The notes under the pieces were generated by a model. That model did no database searches and was not told the origin of the DNA. It saw only the letters and a program-made list of their open reading frames with translations. From positions 176,982-240,981 of the forward strand of contig BJHQ01000005.1 of assembly GCA_014193115.1 (NCBI GenBank): DNA of 64,000 nt, given 5' to 3'. Source of the stretch: Planctomycetota bacterium. GTDB lineage: Bacteria; Planctomycetota; UBA11346. This document shows positions 1 to 10,389 of this stretch, in pieces. How positions within the stretch are numbered: position 1 is the stretch's first letter; each line of letters starts with the position of its first letter. The position numbers and the translations under genes were made by a program.

Positions 1-1126
<1,126 letters not shown>

Positions 1127-1173
1127 CTAACTTTTTGCCCCTCGCCCGAGACCGGGCGGAGCAGAGCTCGCCT

Positions 1174-1249
1174 GGCCGCGTAGCTCAGTTGGTAGAGCAG
1201 CGGATTGAAAATCCGCGTGTCACTGGTTCGATTCCGGTCGCGGCCACCA
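1174..1249 (+). tRNA. tRNA-Phe (GAA)
   Basis: This is a complete cloverleaf. The acceptor arms GGCCGCG and CGCGGCC pair perfectly, the D-arm is GCTCAGTTGGTAGAGC, the anticodon loop TTGAAAA carries GAA, and the T-loop is TTCGATT. The discriminator is A and CCA is encoded (1247-1249). Confidence 0.97.
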
Positions 1250-1251
1250 CG

Positions 1252-1280
1252 AAAAACCCCGCAGCAATGCGGGGTTTTTT
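1252..1280 (+). terminator. Rho-independent terminator after tRNA-Phe
   Basis: The arms CCCCGCA and TGCGGGG flank a short GCAA loop and are followed by a run of six T. An A-run on the other side makes it potentially bidirectional, so it may also serve the convergent flgD gene. Confidence 0.9.
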
Positions 1281-1372
1281 ATTGGTTTGGGCAGGAGCCC
1301 GGCCGATCGGGCGGCTGATGGCGGGCGCCGCCACCAGCGGACCTGGTCGATGTCTGCGGGCGCTGCCCTGCG

Positions 1373-2020
1373 CTATTTCGTTGGAATGCCGATGCGGACG
1401 ACATCGTTGAACGGGATATTCTTATTGCCGATGGTCAGCATGACCTCGCCCTTGGTGCCCAGGCCGACCTGGCTGACCACGCCCTGGTTCACCTGTCCCG
1501 GAGCGTCGCCTTCCTGGGGCAGCCACGAGACCTGCATGCCGAGCAGCCGGGCTGCGGTCTCGGCAAGGTGCGACGCCTGGTCGGCCTGGGGATCGGCGGG
1601 AGTCACCTGCTGGATGTTGTCCACCGGGTAATCGAAATTTCCGATGCTCAGATAGACGGTTTCGTCATAGACCCGGAAGCCGGTGACCTCGCCTTGAGCG
1701 GTCCCGTAGCCGGGATTGATGCGTAGGCCCTGGCCTTGCAATTTTTCGACTTCCGCAGGGGATCCGTTGAACTGCCCAGCGGTCACCGATTTGCCGACCA
1801 GGTCCTGGGCCCAGCGCAGATCGTTGCGGTATTTGTCGTACTGGGCGGTGGCCAGAGTCTGGAGCTTGGTCATGTTCTCGACCAGCTTCGACGTATCCTG
1901 GGGGTCGAACGGGCTCTGCGAGGTGACCTCTTTGAGCATGATCTTGAGGAAGTCGGCCTGGCGGAACGATTTCTGGGTGTCGAGCTGGCTGGTGACGGCG
2001 GAAACGCTGGAAACGGCCAT
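1373..2020 (-). CDS. flgD: Flagellar hook-capping protein FlgD
   Basis: FlgD (215 aa) caps the growing flagellar hook and guides assembly of hook subunits; it acts outside the cell at the hook tip. The conserved N-terminal region is clear: FLKIMLKEVTSQSPFDPQD, then an ENMTKLQTLATAQ helix typical of the family. After it comes a middle beta-rich domain (LVGKSVTAGQF through VYLSIGNFDYPVDNIQQV) and an additional C-terminal domain. A GAGGT ribosome site lies about 6 nt before the ATG. It is separated from the fliFGH block by two unrelated genes. Confidence 0.9.
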   Translation of the reverse strand: MAVSSVSAVTSQLDTQKSFRQADFLKIMLKEVTSQSPFDPQDTSKLVENMTKLQTLATAQYDKYRNDLRWAQDLVGKSVTAGQFNGSPAEVEKLQGQGLRINPGYGTAQGEVTGFRVYDETVYLSIGNFDYPVDNIQQVTPADPQADQASHLAETAARLLGMQVSWLPQEGDAPGQVNQGVVSQVGLGTKGEVMLTIGNKNIPFNDVVRIGIPTK

Positions 2021-2070
2021 GACGGTACCTCACCAGACCGTTCACGCACATCCGGTGCCAGTCGCTGGAT

Positions 2071-3042
2071 TCAGCTGGCGATGCGCCGCAGATGGCGGCC
2101 GAGGATCGCCATCGCGCCGTCGGGATCTTCGCAGGAGCGCGGATAATAGTACCACAGCAGGTCGTCCCAGCCCTGGGCGATGATCTCCGGCATCCGCCGG
2201 TCCATCAGCTCGTGGCAGCTCGTCGGCAGGGCGTGGTTCTCGATCAGCGCCAGCGATCGGCGGCGGTGTCGTTTGGCGGCAGCGATGAAGCGCGGCCCGG
2301 CGTCGATCAGCAGCTTGCTGGGCAGGGCGCGCTCGGGGTTGTCGTTGACCCCGCCGTCGCTCACCGCCCACGGCCGTCCGTCGCAGCCGAAGGCATCCAG
2401 CTCGGCCTGCATCGCCAGGTCGCCGACCAGCGGCTCGTGGTCGTGGGCGAAGGTGAACAGCCCGAGAAAAGCCTCGGGTTTTGCCTGGCGTGCGATGGCG
2501 TTTGCCCAGCCGAAGAAACCGCACTGGCCGCGGCGTTGGGCCTCAGCGTCGTGGACCTGGTCGCCGAGGACCGCCTTGGCCGCCGGACAGTGGTCCTGGA
2601 CATGCACCGCCTTGGGTTCGTCCCACACCAGCCCGGTGATCGGCCACTGGGTCAGGGTGCGGGTCACCAGCGTGGCGATGACCTCGCGGGTCGCCGGATG
2701 ATAAATGCTGGCGTGGGGTCCGAGGAAGCTCATCCACGGGCTGCCGTCGGCGCGTTGCGCCCAGCACTCAGGCCGCACCGCGCACAGGATCGAGGGGACC
2801 TTTGGACAGCCGGCCACCAGGTTGCCCCAGCGGCTCGGGGTCGCCCAGACCTGCATCCCGACCCGGTCGGCTTCACGGCAGATCAGGTCGATGTTCTCGC
2901 GGGCGGCGTCGAGATCCTGCTCGATCACCCCGAGCACCACCGCGGCGGCGCCGTGATCGGCCATCCAGGTCAGGTCTTCGCGGACCTGACGTGGAACCTG
3001 GGTGTAGAGCTGGGCCCGGAAGTAGTAGGCGGCGTGGCGCAT
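2071..3042 (-). CDS. Hypothetical protein, glycoside-hydrolase-like TIM-barrel fold
   Basis: The product is 323 aa, with no signal peptide and no membrane segment. Recurrent strand-helix units look like a TIM barrel of the kind seen in putative glycosidases or glycosyl-hydrolase-like proteins: LTWMADHGAAAVVLG, READRVGMQVWATPSRWG, ITGLVWDEPKAVH (a plausible carboxylate-bearing strand), LGLFTFAHDH and GWDDLLWYYYPR. The WDEPK segment would carry a candidate acid/base glutamate. The ATG at 3042 has an AAAGG about 10 nt upstream. It follows flgD in the direction opposite to transcription, 50 bp apart. The function is inferred from the fold pattern only. Confidence 0.6.
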   Translation of the reverse strand: MRHAAYYFRAQLYTQVPRQVREDLTWMADHGAAAVVLGVIEQDLDAARENIDLICREADRVGMQVWATPSRWGNLVAGCPKVPSILCAVRPECWAQRADGSPWMSFLGPHASIYHPATREVIATLVTRTLTQWPITGLVWDEPKAVHVQDHCPAAKAVLGDQVHDAEAQRRGQCGFFGWANAIARQAKPEAFLGLFTFAHDHEPLVGDLAMQAELDAFGCDGRPWAVSDGGVNDNPERALPSKLLIDAGPRFIAAAKRHRRRSLALIENHALPTSCHELMDRRMPEIIAQGWDDLLWYYYPRSCEDPDGAMAILGRHLRRIAS

Positions 3043-3426
3043 GTCGGGTGGGCCTTTGGCGCAGGGGACCAGGAACTAGGGGCTCTGGGCTGGTGACGCA
3101 AGCGTGCTGCGGGCTAGCGCCGTGCGTCAGCCTCGTGGCCCCAAGGCACGCGTTTCGGAGCGGCGATGCCCTCATCGCCGGCGCGACGTCGGTTCCGATG
3201 GGAGCCTGGTCAAACCGCTGCCGCTGGCTTGGGAAATGGAATGATTCTGCGACTCTGAGCAAATTCCGGCGTTGGAGCATCGCCGCACCGGAAACGTGAA
3301 AGAAATTCCTGCGCGATGCCCAAGGCGCGCAGGGGCTCGCCTCTCCCAGGCTTTGTCCGTGCGCAAGCGCTGCTCTTGGCGGATGCCCCCTAGCCGGAGA
3401 CGGTCTTGGCCGCACCGTCCCCGCCC
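3043..3426. other. Intergenic region with small hairpins, no gene seen
   Basis: This divergent spacer lies between the TIM-barrel-like gene and the MFS gene. A perfect 8-bp hairpin (CGGCGATG/CATCGCCG, loop CCCT) lies at 3161-3180. No convincing reading frame was found. Confidence 0.5.
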
Positions 3427-4689
3427 ATGGCTGAACTCCGTCCACCGCCGATGGTCCTGCTCCAAGGCTTGAATGCCTGCGTCGGCGGTGCCAGCTACCT
3501 GACCATCGCCCAGGCTGTCGCCAGTCTGCGTGAAACCGGCTGGGAGGCTGCTTGGATCGGCGCCAGCATCGCCGGAGCCAACCTGTTCTATGCCGCCTTC
3601 GTCGGTACTGGTGGAGCGCTCGCCGAGCGCCTCGGCCGGGCCCGGGCGGCGATGATCGGCGGCGGTCTGGGCATGGTCGCCGCCGCCGTGCTGATGGCTG
3701 CCAATCATCCTTACGCGATGCTGTCCGGGATGTTCCTGGTGTTCGCTGCCGGGGCGCTGTTCTTCCCCGCCAATGCCGGGTTGTTCTCGGACAGCGCACC
3801 GGCCAGCGGGGTCAGCGAGCCGCTTCATGTCAAGGTCAGCCGCTACAATCTCGGCTGGTCGTCGGGGAATGCCCTGGGCATGGCCCTGGGCGGCGTCCTG
3901 TCGCCAGACAATGCCACGGTCATGGAGGTGTGCCGGTTCATCGGCACCAGCCCGCGCCATCTCGGCTACCTGGTCGTGGCCGCGTCATTCGCCGCCTGCG
4001 TCGTCGGGCTGTGGCGGTGGCGGAACCTGCCCGCCCGTCCGCCGGTCGCCGATGGCGATCGCGCCGACCATCCTGCCCTCGGCCGCCTGACCTGGCTCGG
4101 ACGTTCTTCGCTGCTGCTCTTCTGCATGCTCGGCATGGGCACCGTCTCCCTCGCTGATCCGGCGATCCACGCCACCTGGCCAAAAGCCGATGCCCAGGGT
4201 CTCGCGGCCTGGCTGTTGGCTAGTTATGCCGCTGGATATTTCCTGATGTTCATCGTTCTCGGCTGGTGGAGCGGCTGGGTCCTGAAGCCGCTGCGTCTGC
4301 TCGCGGTGTGCTGCGGAGCCCCGGTCGCGGCTACGCTGCTGGCGGTGACCGCCTACCAGTCCGAACCGGTGGTCCCGTTGTTCGTCGCTGCCGGACTCGC
4401 GTTGGGCAGCTCGTTCGCGTCGATCTATACCGCCAGCCTGTATTACAGCCTGCGCCGTCCGACCGGGGCGTCTCAAGCCGCGGCCCGCCACGAGACCTTC
4501 CTCGGCGTCGGCAGCATCGCCGGCCCGTTGCTCGCTGGGCAGTTCCTCGGGCTGCTGCCGCTGGCCCTGGCCGGAGCGCCGCTGCCGGCGCTCGCAGGTC
4601 TGGCGATGTGGCAGGGCCTGCTGATCGTGATCCTGCTCGTCTGGCAGTTGGCCCACCTGCCCGGTGCGATCAAAGCCGGCGCACGCTAA
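3427..4689 (+). CDS. Major facilitator superfamily transporter
   Basis: This is a 420-aa integral membrane protein with about 12 hydrophobic segments, for example IGASIAGANLFYAAFVGTGG, MIGGGLGMVAAAVLMAA and MLSGMFLVFAAGALFFPANA. After the second segment there is a GGALAERLGRARAAMIGG stretch that corresponds to the MFS loop 2-3 signature (G-x-L-A-x-R-x-G-R). The substrate cannot be inferred. An upstream TTG start at 3406 is possible; the ATG at 3427 is chosen because it lies nearer the first transmembrane segment. It is convergent with fliH, across a repeat-bearing spacer. Confidence 0.85.
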   Translation: MAELRPPPMVLLQGLNACVGGASYLTIAQAVASLRETGWEAAWIGASIAGANLFYAAFVGTGGALAERLGRARAAMIGGGLGMVAAAVLMAANHPYAMLSGMFLVFAAGALFFPANAGLFSDSAPASGVSEPLHVKVSRYNLGWSSGNALGMALGGVLSPDNATVMEVCRFIGTSPRHLGYLVVAASFAACVVGLWRWRNLPARPPVADGDRADHPALGRLTWLGRSSLLLFCMLGMGTVSLADPAIHATWPKADAQGLAAWLLASYAAGYFLMFIVLGWWSGWVLKPLRLLAVCCGAPVAATLLAVTAYQSEPVVPLFVAAGLALGSSFASIYTASLYYSLRRPTGASQAAARHETFLGVGSIAGPLLAGQFLGLLPLALAGAPLPALAGLAMWQGLLIVILLVWQLAHLPGAIKAGAR

Positions 4690-4721
4690 GGCACGCGCCG
4701 CTCCCTGCGAACAAGCAGATA

Positions 4722-4842
4722 AACCGCCAAGGCCCCAAAGATAATAATAGTCGGGATTCTTCGCTGGCCGGAAGACCAACGAGGTTCGAAGGGTTTTTCA
4801 CCAACGTGGCGCCGTGGCGTCTTGGCGGTTCCCCAACCGCGC
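4722..4842. repeat. Intergenic inverted repeat, family A copy 1
   Basis: The left end reads AACCGCCAAGG-CCCCAAAG and the right end has GGCGTCTTGGCGGTT, so the two ends are inverted copies. The inner part (GATTCTTCGCTGGCCGGAAG, then CCAACGAGGTTCGAAG) matches copies at 5689 and 22668. It lies between the convergent MFS and fliH genes. Confidence 0.7.
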
Positions 4843-4858
4843 TCTTCGCGGTGGGGTT

Positions 4859-5587
4859 TCAACCGCCCGGTTGCGGCTCGACGGCGGCTTCGCTGAGCAA
4901 CGCGGTCGCCACCCGTTCCCACGAGGTCGCCACGCTGGCGTCGAGCCTGGTGCCTTGGCTGGCCAGCATGCAGGCGCCTCTGCCCAGGCTCGGATCGTCC
5001 TGGATCGTGAGCCGTTCCAGCCCCGGGATGTTCGACGCGATGGTCTCCTGCCGTTCCCGGGCGACCGCCGCATCTTCAGGGTGCATGCGCACCGCGACAC
5101 CGCGCCGATCGGGGACCTCGCGCAGGGCCGAAGCCAGCAGGCTGGTCATCCATTCCGGCTCGGTCTCGACGGTGCGGTGGAGGATTTTCGCCGCCACCGC
5201 CAGTGCCAGTCGGACCAGTTCAGTTTCGGCCTGGGCTACCAGCTGTTTTTCCAAGGGTTCGAGCTTGGCGATGCCGGCATTCAGGGCGGTCAAGGCGGCT
5301 GCGTACTTGGCCTCCATCGCCGCTGCGGCGCTGGCCACCTTGGCATTGGCCTCGGTCTCGGCCTTCTGCTTGGCATCGATGGCGCGGCGCTCGGCCTCGG
5401 AAACCTTGGCCTGGGATTCCTTCACACCTTTCTGATGGCCTTCGGCAAAGGCCGTTTCCCGGATAACGTCGATCCGGGCCTGCCATTCAGCAGCGGCGGC
5501 GGCCACCACGGCATTGGGGCGGACGGTGGCGGCGATCAGCGCCGATGCCTGGCCTGCCACCGCCGGACGGCTGCGGATCAGCGCCAT
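4859..5587 (-). CDS. fliH: Flagellar assembly protein FliH
   Basis: FliH (242 aa) is the stator-like regulator of the flagellar export ATPase FliI, acting at the cytoplasmic face of the export gate. Residues about 40-115 form a long Ala/Glu/Lys coiled coil. The C-terminal FliH/HrpE-like domain contains LEKQLVAQAETELVRLALAV, KILHRTVETEPEW and VRMHPEDAAVA, the usual signature of the family. It is the third gene of a minus-strand set fliF-fliG-fliH. It is 247 bp from fliG, and the gap contains a repeat, so co-transcription is likely but not certain. No fliI follows in the window. Confidence 0.85.
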   Translation of the reverse strand: MALIRSRPAVAGQASALIAATVRPNAVVAAAAAEWQARIDVIRETAFAEGHQKGVKESQAKVSEAERRAIDAKQKAETEANAKVASAAAAMEAKYAAALTALNAGIAKLEPLEKQLVAQAETELVRLALAVAAKILHRTVETEPEWMTSLLASALREVPDRRGVAVRMHPEDAAVARERQETIASNIPGLERLTIQDDPSLGRGACMLASQGTRLDASVATSWERVATALLSEAAVEPQPGG

Positions 5588-5688
5588 GGGGCTCGGGCTC
5601 TGAACATTGCTGGAAGGAAATCAGCAAGACGCCCCTGCGCCAAACAGTGGCACGTTGGAGCAGGGTGCGATCTCAAATCGGCAGATGA

Positions 5689-5815
5689 ACCGCCAAGGTG
5701 CCAAGACGCCGTGGAAAAACGCAGGAGATTCTCCGCTGGCTGGCAAACCAACCGGGTGTGAATGAATCTTTCTCCGACCTTCCACTTCTTGGGGTTTTGG
5801 CGTCTTGGTGATTCC
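5689..5815. repeat. Intergenic inverted repeat, family A copy 2
   Basis: It begins AACCGCCAAGGTGCCAAGAC and ends in TTTTGGCGTCTTGGTGATT, an imperfect inverted repeat. The middle (GATTCTCCGCTGGCTGGCAA) is homologous to copies 1 and 3. It occupies the fliG-fliH spacer. Confidence 0.75.
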
Positions 5816-5834
5816 ACTTCTGCGTTGTTCGGGC

Positions 5835-6842
5835 TCATACCATCCGGTCCTGGGTGCCGCGATTGACGGTGATGTCGCCGCGTTCCTCCATCGCCCGCAC
5901 CGCCTGCAGGATCCGCTTCTGTGCTTCCTCGACCTCGCTGAGCGGCTTCGGTCCCATGGCGTCCATTTCCTCTTGCATGCCCTCCCGGGCCCGGGCCGAC
6001 AGGTTGCCGAGAATCTTGTCCCGGACCTCGGTCGGTGCGGCGCGCAGCGACAGCATCAGGTCGCCCTTGTCGACTTCGCCGAGGATCTTCTGGATGTCCT
6101 TGTCGGGGATCTTCACCAGATCCTCGAAGACGAACATCAGCTGCTGGATCTCGTTGGCGAGAGCCGGCTCGTCGCGGTTGAGCTGATCGATGATGGTCTT
6201 ACCGACTGCGCCTTCGGCCAGGTTCAGCACTTGGGCGACGGTCTTGAACCGCGCTTTGGGGTCCGACGCAGCGCCGCCGCGGGCCAGCCCACCGGTGCGG
6301 GCTTCGAGCATCTCGTCGATCTGACGGACCAGTTCGGCGGGCAGATCGCCGGTAGTGGCAACCCGCTTGATCACGTCGTAACGCAGCGCGTCCGGCATGT
6401 CCTTGAGCAGTTCGGCGGCGACCGCAGCGCTGAGATAACTGACCACCAGGGCGATGACCTGGGGATGCTCGCCTTTGACCAAGGCCGCGACCTGCCGGGC
6501 ATCGAGCCCGACCAGGCAGCGGAACGGAGCCGCCTCGCGGGTCTTCTCCCTGGTCTTGTTCAGCATTTCACGGGCCTTTTCCGTGCCCAGCGCCTTGTCG
6601 AGCATGGCCTGCATCTCGGGCTCGACCGCGATCTGATCGGAATTGGTCAGCGCCTGGAAATCCTTGAGGGTGCGTTCGACCTCGACGCTGGTGATCGTGC
6701 CCATCCGCGACATTTCGGCGGTGAGCAATTGCACCTCGGCGTCGCTCAGCCGGCGGAGCAGCTCGCCAGCGGTCTCGCTATCGAGGGACAGGAGCAGCGC
6801 CGCCGCTTTGCGCCGACCGCGCAGATCGCCTCCATCAGCCAT
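5835..6842 (-). CDS. fliG: Flagellar motor switch protein FliG
   Basis: FliG (335 aa) sits in the rotor C-ring, couples torque from the stators and binds FliF and FliM. The N-terminal domain starts RRKAAALLLSLDSETAGELL. The middle domain has the diagnostic EHPQVIALVVSYL (EHPQ motif). The C-terminal torque domain contains FEDLVKIPDKDIQKILGEVD, with the conserved charged residues that meet MotA. The start at 6842 is chosen because AGGAG lies 8 nt upstream on the minus strand; an in-frame start at 6884 would add 14 unlikely residues. It follows fliF by about 120 bp. Confidence 0.95.
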   Translation of the reverse strand: MADGGDLRGRRKAAALLLSLDSETAGELLRRLSDAEVQLLTAEMSRMGTITSVEVERTLKDFQALTNSDQIAVEPEMQAMLDKALGTEKAREMLNKTREKTREAAPFRCLVGLDARQVAALVKGEHPQVIALVVSYLSAAVAAELLKDMPDALRYDVIKRVATTGDLPAELVRQIDEMLEARTGGLARGGAASDPKARFKTVAQVLNLAEGAVGKTIIDQLNRDEPALANEIQQLMFVFEDLVKIPDKDIQKILGEVDKGDLMLSLRAAPTEVRDKILGNLSARAREGMQEEMDAMGPKPLSEVEEAQKRILQAVRAMEERGDITVNRGTQDRMV

Positions 6843-6965
6843 GGCTGTGCTCCTGTGCTGCGCAGTGGGCGCGATGGCCGACAAGCGTCAATTCAGCGTA
6901 CCGCCGGACCTGCCGAGCGGCCAGGGGCAGCCACCAGCTTCGCCACCAGGGCTGGCTGGTCACGG

Positions 6966-8636
6966 TCAGCCCTCGGCCAGCCAGCTGCGCAGGATCGCTG
7001 CTGCTATGGCTGGATTTTCGCTGATCCGTTTGCGGACATTCTCTTTGAGCAGATCGCGCCGGCCGCGCAGTTGGCGGGCCATCTCCTCCTCCGGCGATTC
7101 CGGCGGCGGAGGCGGCGGCGCATTGCGCTTCGCTTCTTCTTCAGCGGCTTGGCGGGCGCGTAATTCCGCGGCCAGCACGGCGCGGTGGCTGTTGCTGATC
7201 TGGCTCCAGGCGATCCACAGGGCGACCACACCGATGAAGCCGGACAGGGCGAAGCCGAGCCACCAGCGCACGTTCTCCTTCTCCCAATCGACGCCGAGCG
7301 CGCCGGCCTCGACCACCTCGACCGGCTGCTGATAGAACGCCATGCTTTGCACCGTCGAGGTGAAGCGGGCGGCGATGTCGGCGCCGGGTTCGAGCCGGGC
7401 CGCGATCTCCTTAGCGGCATTGAAGCCGATCGCGTTGAGTACCAGCTCCTGGAAGCGTTTGCGCTCGGCATCTGAATATTCCACCTGTTTTTCCAGGATC
7501 TTCCCGGTTGGTTTGCCGTCCTTGTCCTTTTCCGGCTCCTTGACCACCTGGGCGTCGAGCAGGATAGACACGTTCATCCCGCTGGTCCGGCCGATTTCGT
7601 CCTCCTTGGTGACGGTCTTCTTGCCGACCACGAAACGGGTCTGGGTCTGCTCGCTGGTCTTGCTCCCGATCGCCGGCGGCTGAGCCACCGGCCGTGCCTC
7701 GCCCTCGACGTTCGACGCGGTCCCGGCGACTCCGCCGGTGGAGGGGAAGGGCGTCTTCTCGTCGCTGGTCTGGGTGTTCTCCTCCAAGGCTTTCGAAATG
7801 GTCGGATCGGTGCTGGATTCCGCCCGCTTGGTGAAATCCAGGCGGACCGAAACCTTGACCCGGCTGCGGCCGGGACCGAGCACCGTGTCGAGCTGCTCCT
7901 GGGCCTTGCGGGTCAGGTGGGCTTCGCGGGCGATCTCGGCCTCCAGCGCGGTCGAGGCATGTGCGGCCTGGCTGTCGGGAGCATCCGGGGTCAGCCGGCC
8001 GTGATCATCCATCACCTCGACCCGCTCCGGCGCGAGTCCAGCCACCGCTCCGGCGGTCAGATGGATGATGCCAGCCACCTGCCGGTCGCTCAATCGGACG
8101 CCGCTGCGCAGGTGCAGTTTCACTGAGGCTTTCGGCTTGGCCGAGACATCATCGACGAACGGACTGGGCTGGGGCCGGTCGATCAGCACCCGGGCGGTTT
8201 CGACCCCGGTGATCTCCTTGAAGTTGCGTTCCAGTTCGCCGGCCACAGCCCGGTCGTAATTCCGGTGTTCGCGGAAGCTCGATTCGAACATCCCGCTCTT
8301 GTCGAGCAGCTCGAAACCCTTGGATCCGTCCGAGAGCATTTCGCGCTGCGACAATTCGTTGCGCAGCCGGTACAGTTCGGACGACGGCACCAGGATCGAA
8401 CTGTCGTGGTCGGCGAGCTCGTACTTCACATTGCCTTGGTCGAGGTGGGCGACGATCTCGGCCACCTGCGCCTTGGTCAGCCCGCTGGCCAGCACGCGAT
8501 AGCTGGGCTGGCTGGCGGCATAGAACAGGACGCCGGCCAGCGCCACCGCGCCGATCAGCGCCAAAACAATCGTCGCCCGCTGCGCGACTTCGAGCCGTGC
8601 CCAAATCGACGACACTTGCTGCCAGAGTTTCGCCAC
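6966..8636 (-). CDS. fliF: Flagellar MS-ring protein FliF
   Basis: FliF (556 aa) forms the membrane-embedded MS ring on which the flagellar basal body assembles. The N-terminal transmembrane helix is VLALIGAVALAGVLFYAA. It is followed by the secretin/YscJ-like ring domains: VLASGLTKAQVAEIVAHLD, RVLIDRPQPSPFVDD and ASVKLHLRSG. A second membrane segment (LGFALSGFIGVVALWIAW) precedes a charged C-terminal tail, which ends in a helical region expected to bind FliG. It is the first gene of the minus-strand block fliF-fliG-fliH. Confidence 0.95.
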   Translation of the reverse strand: MAKLWQQVSSIWARLEVAQRATIVLALIGAVALAGVLFYAASQPSYRVLASGLTKAQVAEIVAHLDQGNVKYELADHDSSILVPSSELYRLRNELSQREMLSDGSKGFELLDKSGMFESSFREHRNYDRAVAGELERNFKEITGVETARVLIDRPQPSPFVDDVSAKPKASVKLHLRSGVRLSDRQVAGIIHLTAGAVAGLAPERVEVMDDHGRLTPDAPDSQAAHASTALEAEIAREAHLTRKAQEQLDTVLGPGRSRVKVSVRLDFTKRAESSTDPTISKALEENTQTSDEKTPFPSTGGVAGTASNVEGEARPVAQPPAIGSKTSEQTQTRFVVGKKTVTKEDEIGRTSGMNVSILLDAQVVKEPEKDKDGKPTGKILEKQVEYSDAERKRFQELVLNAIGFNAAKEIAARLEPGADIAARFTSTVQSMAFYQQPVEVVEAGALGVDWEKENVRWWLGFALSGFIGVVALWIAWSQISNSHRAVLAAELRARQAAEEEAKRNAPPPPPPESPEEEMARQLRGRRDLLKENVRKRISENPAIAAAILRSWLAEG

Positions 8637-8806
8637 GGCACGCCCTCCGACCGAGGACGAAGCGAACCCCGTGCCGGGACCAAGGGTGAATGGTCAATAA
8701 GGATCAGAAACCCTGGCCATCTTCCATAACCAAGAGCGCGGTCCAATGACGCTGGGGCTAGATGTGTTCTGGCATTGATGCCTTACGTCGACACCGGTTA
8801 AGCAGG

Positions 8807-9547
8807 TCAGAAGCGCCAGCCGCCGCCGATGCTCCACGTGACACCACGATAACGGTTCACTTCGCGGATTTTGTGCGAGAAGGGGGTCCAGTACCATTCC
8901 TGGGTGACGTGGGCCATGTAGCCCACGCCGGCGACTCCGGTGAATCCGCCTGGCAGCACGGCCCGGGCCTGGACCATGCCCAGCAGTTCCCCGTATTGCC
9001 CATAATTGCTGTTCTCTCTGCGCCATTCGGTGCTGCCCTGTTCCCGATAGCGGATTTCGCCTTGGGAATAGCCGATGCCGATACCTCCCTGGAGGGACAC
9101 GGTCAGCCAGCGGTCATGGGTGAACGATGGTCCGGTGCGGAATTGCACACCGATCTCGTCATGGCTGATTTCGCCGTCATCAATGTGGGTGATGCTGGGC
9201 GACAGGACGAACACCGAACCGATCGGGCCGTCGTTGTTCGCCGCGCGGCGCCAGGCCAGGTCCAGCGCCCAGCGATAGACCTGATTGGCGCGACCTTCGA
9301 TGCCCCGGACCTGGTCACCGGAATGGCCGCCATCGATGACCACCTCTGACTTGGCGTGGTTGGGTAGCAGGCCGAAGACCACATCCATGCCAAAATCCGT
9401 GGATTTGATCCCAGATGAGGATGACCACGAACTGGATGCGGTGGGTTCTGCCTTGGCAGCAGGCTTGGCTGCGACATCGATGGACGGATCGGCAGCGAGT
9501 GCCAGCAAAGGGCAGAAGCCGAGTGAAATGAGCGGCAGTCGGGGCAT
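8807..9547 (-). CDS. Putative outer-membrane beta-barrel protein
   Basis: The product (246 aa) has a short hydrophobic N-terminal signal (MPRLPLISLGFCPLLALAA). It is rich in alternating polar/aromatic strands such as WALDLAWRRA, TVSLQGGIGIGYS and GVTWSIGGGWRF. The last residue is Phe, the usual C-terminal signature for BAM-dependent outer-membrane barrels. A Ser/Ala-rich linker follows the signal. No specific family is recognised; a porin-like or OmpW/OmpA-barrel-like role is conceivable. It stands alone between fliF and the bufferin-type locus. Confidence 0.6.
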   Translation of the reverse strand: MPRLPLISLGFCPLLALAADPSIDVAAKPAAKAEPTASSSWSSSSGIKSTDFGMDVVFGLLPNHAKSEVVIDGGHSGDQVRGIEGRANQVYRWALDLAWRRAANNDGPIGSVFVLSPSITHIDDGEISHDEIGVQFRTGPSFTHDRWLTVSLQGGIGIGYSQGEIRYREQGSTEWRRENSNYGQYGELLGMVQARAVLPGGFTGVAGVGYMAHVTQEWYWTPFSHKIREVNRYRGVTWSIGGGWRF

Positions 9548-9700
9548 GGGGAGATACCTTGGGGTTGTACTCCCGTTTGATAACGATCGATAAGTATCAG
9601 GTCAAGAGGTTCCGTCCTGCCGCCGATTGCCACGGGCAGTTCGGAAGTTGCGCTTGCCGGGTCAACGCCACGTGACCCTTTGCCATCGCTGTGCAGCCCG

Positions 9701-10192
9701 TCAGTTCCTGGCTGGTCCATCCAAGGTCTGGCGATCGATCCCGAGCACCTTGGCGATGACCGTGTCGACGCTGATCAGTCCGGCGCCTTGGATGGCCAGC
9801 CACAGAAACAGGACGATATAGAGGGCTTCCGACAGGCCGAACAGCTCGGGAATGCCAGTGATCTCAGATGATTTTGCGGTGATCAGGGCCACGGTCATGA
9901 TTCCGGTCAAGGTCAGTGCAGCGAACCGGGTGCCGAGGCCGAGGATGAGCAGGACCCCGCAAAGGAGTTCCAGTCCGGATACCACTGGAGCTTGGATCTC
10001 TGGGAAGGGAATGTTCAGGCTCTTGAAAAAACCGGTCACCTTTTCCAGGTTCCCGAGCTTGCCCCAGCCTGACTCGACGAACACCCAGCCGACCCCGATG
10101 CGGGCGATCAGCGGCGGCAGGAAACCAACCGCGTCGGTGATCAGGTTGGAGAGCAGCGCCAGGCGCTGGGGATAGGTAAGCGTGCTGGGCAT
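9701..10192 (-). CDS. DoxX-family membrane protein (BufD-like)
   Basis: This is a 163-aa DoxX-like protein with four hydrophobic segments: LPPLIARIGVGWVFVESGWG (the family's first helix with its G-W-G), VSGLELLCGVLLILGLG, LTLTGIMTVALI and ALYIVLFLWLAIQGAG. The start at 10192 (MPSTLTYPQ) is preferred over 10285, because the extra residues read like non-coding DNA and a GAGG lies about 8 nt upstream of 10192. DoxX proteins accompany many DUF692/DUF2063 bufferin loci, where they are thought to act at the membrane. Here the gene diverges from the precursor gene across a 197-bp spacer that presumably holds both promoters. The gene family is confident; the functional link is inferred from context. 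Confidence 0.85.
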   Translation of the reverse strand: MPSTLTYPQRLALLSNLITDAVGFLPPLIARIGVGWVFVESGWGKLGNLEKVTGFFKSLNIPFPEIQAPVVSGLELLCGVLLILGLGTRFAALTLTGIMTVALITAKSSEITGIPELFGLSEALYIVLFLWLAIQGAGLISVDTVIAKVLGIDRQTLDGPARN

Positions 10193-10389
10193 AGAGGACC
10201 TCGAATCACAAACGGAGCACAGTGCGTGGTGTTTGGCGGATGAATCCATCGTGAAAAACGCGAGAATGTCCAGCCGAACCGTCAAGCCCGATGGACACAG
10301 TCAAACATGAAACCAGGTGCGCCGTCTTGAATATCACCCGTGCGGCCCAAAACCCCGCACCACCACCACTCCCCACCGGAGACCCTCCC

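Noticed and set aside
5805..7163. 452-codon plus-strand frame opposite fliG and fliF
   Set aside because: A GC-driven shadow of two conserved flagellar genes on the other strand; no motif or ribosome site.
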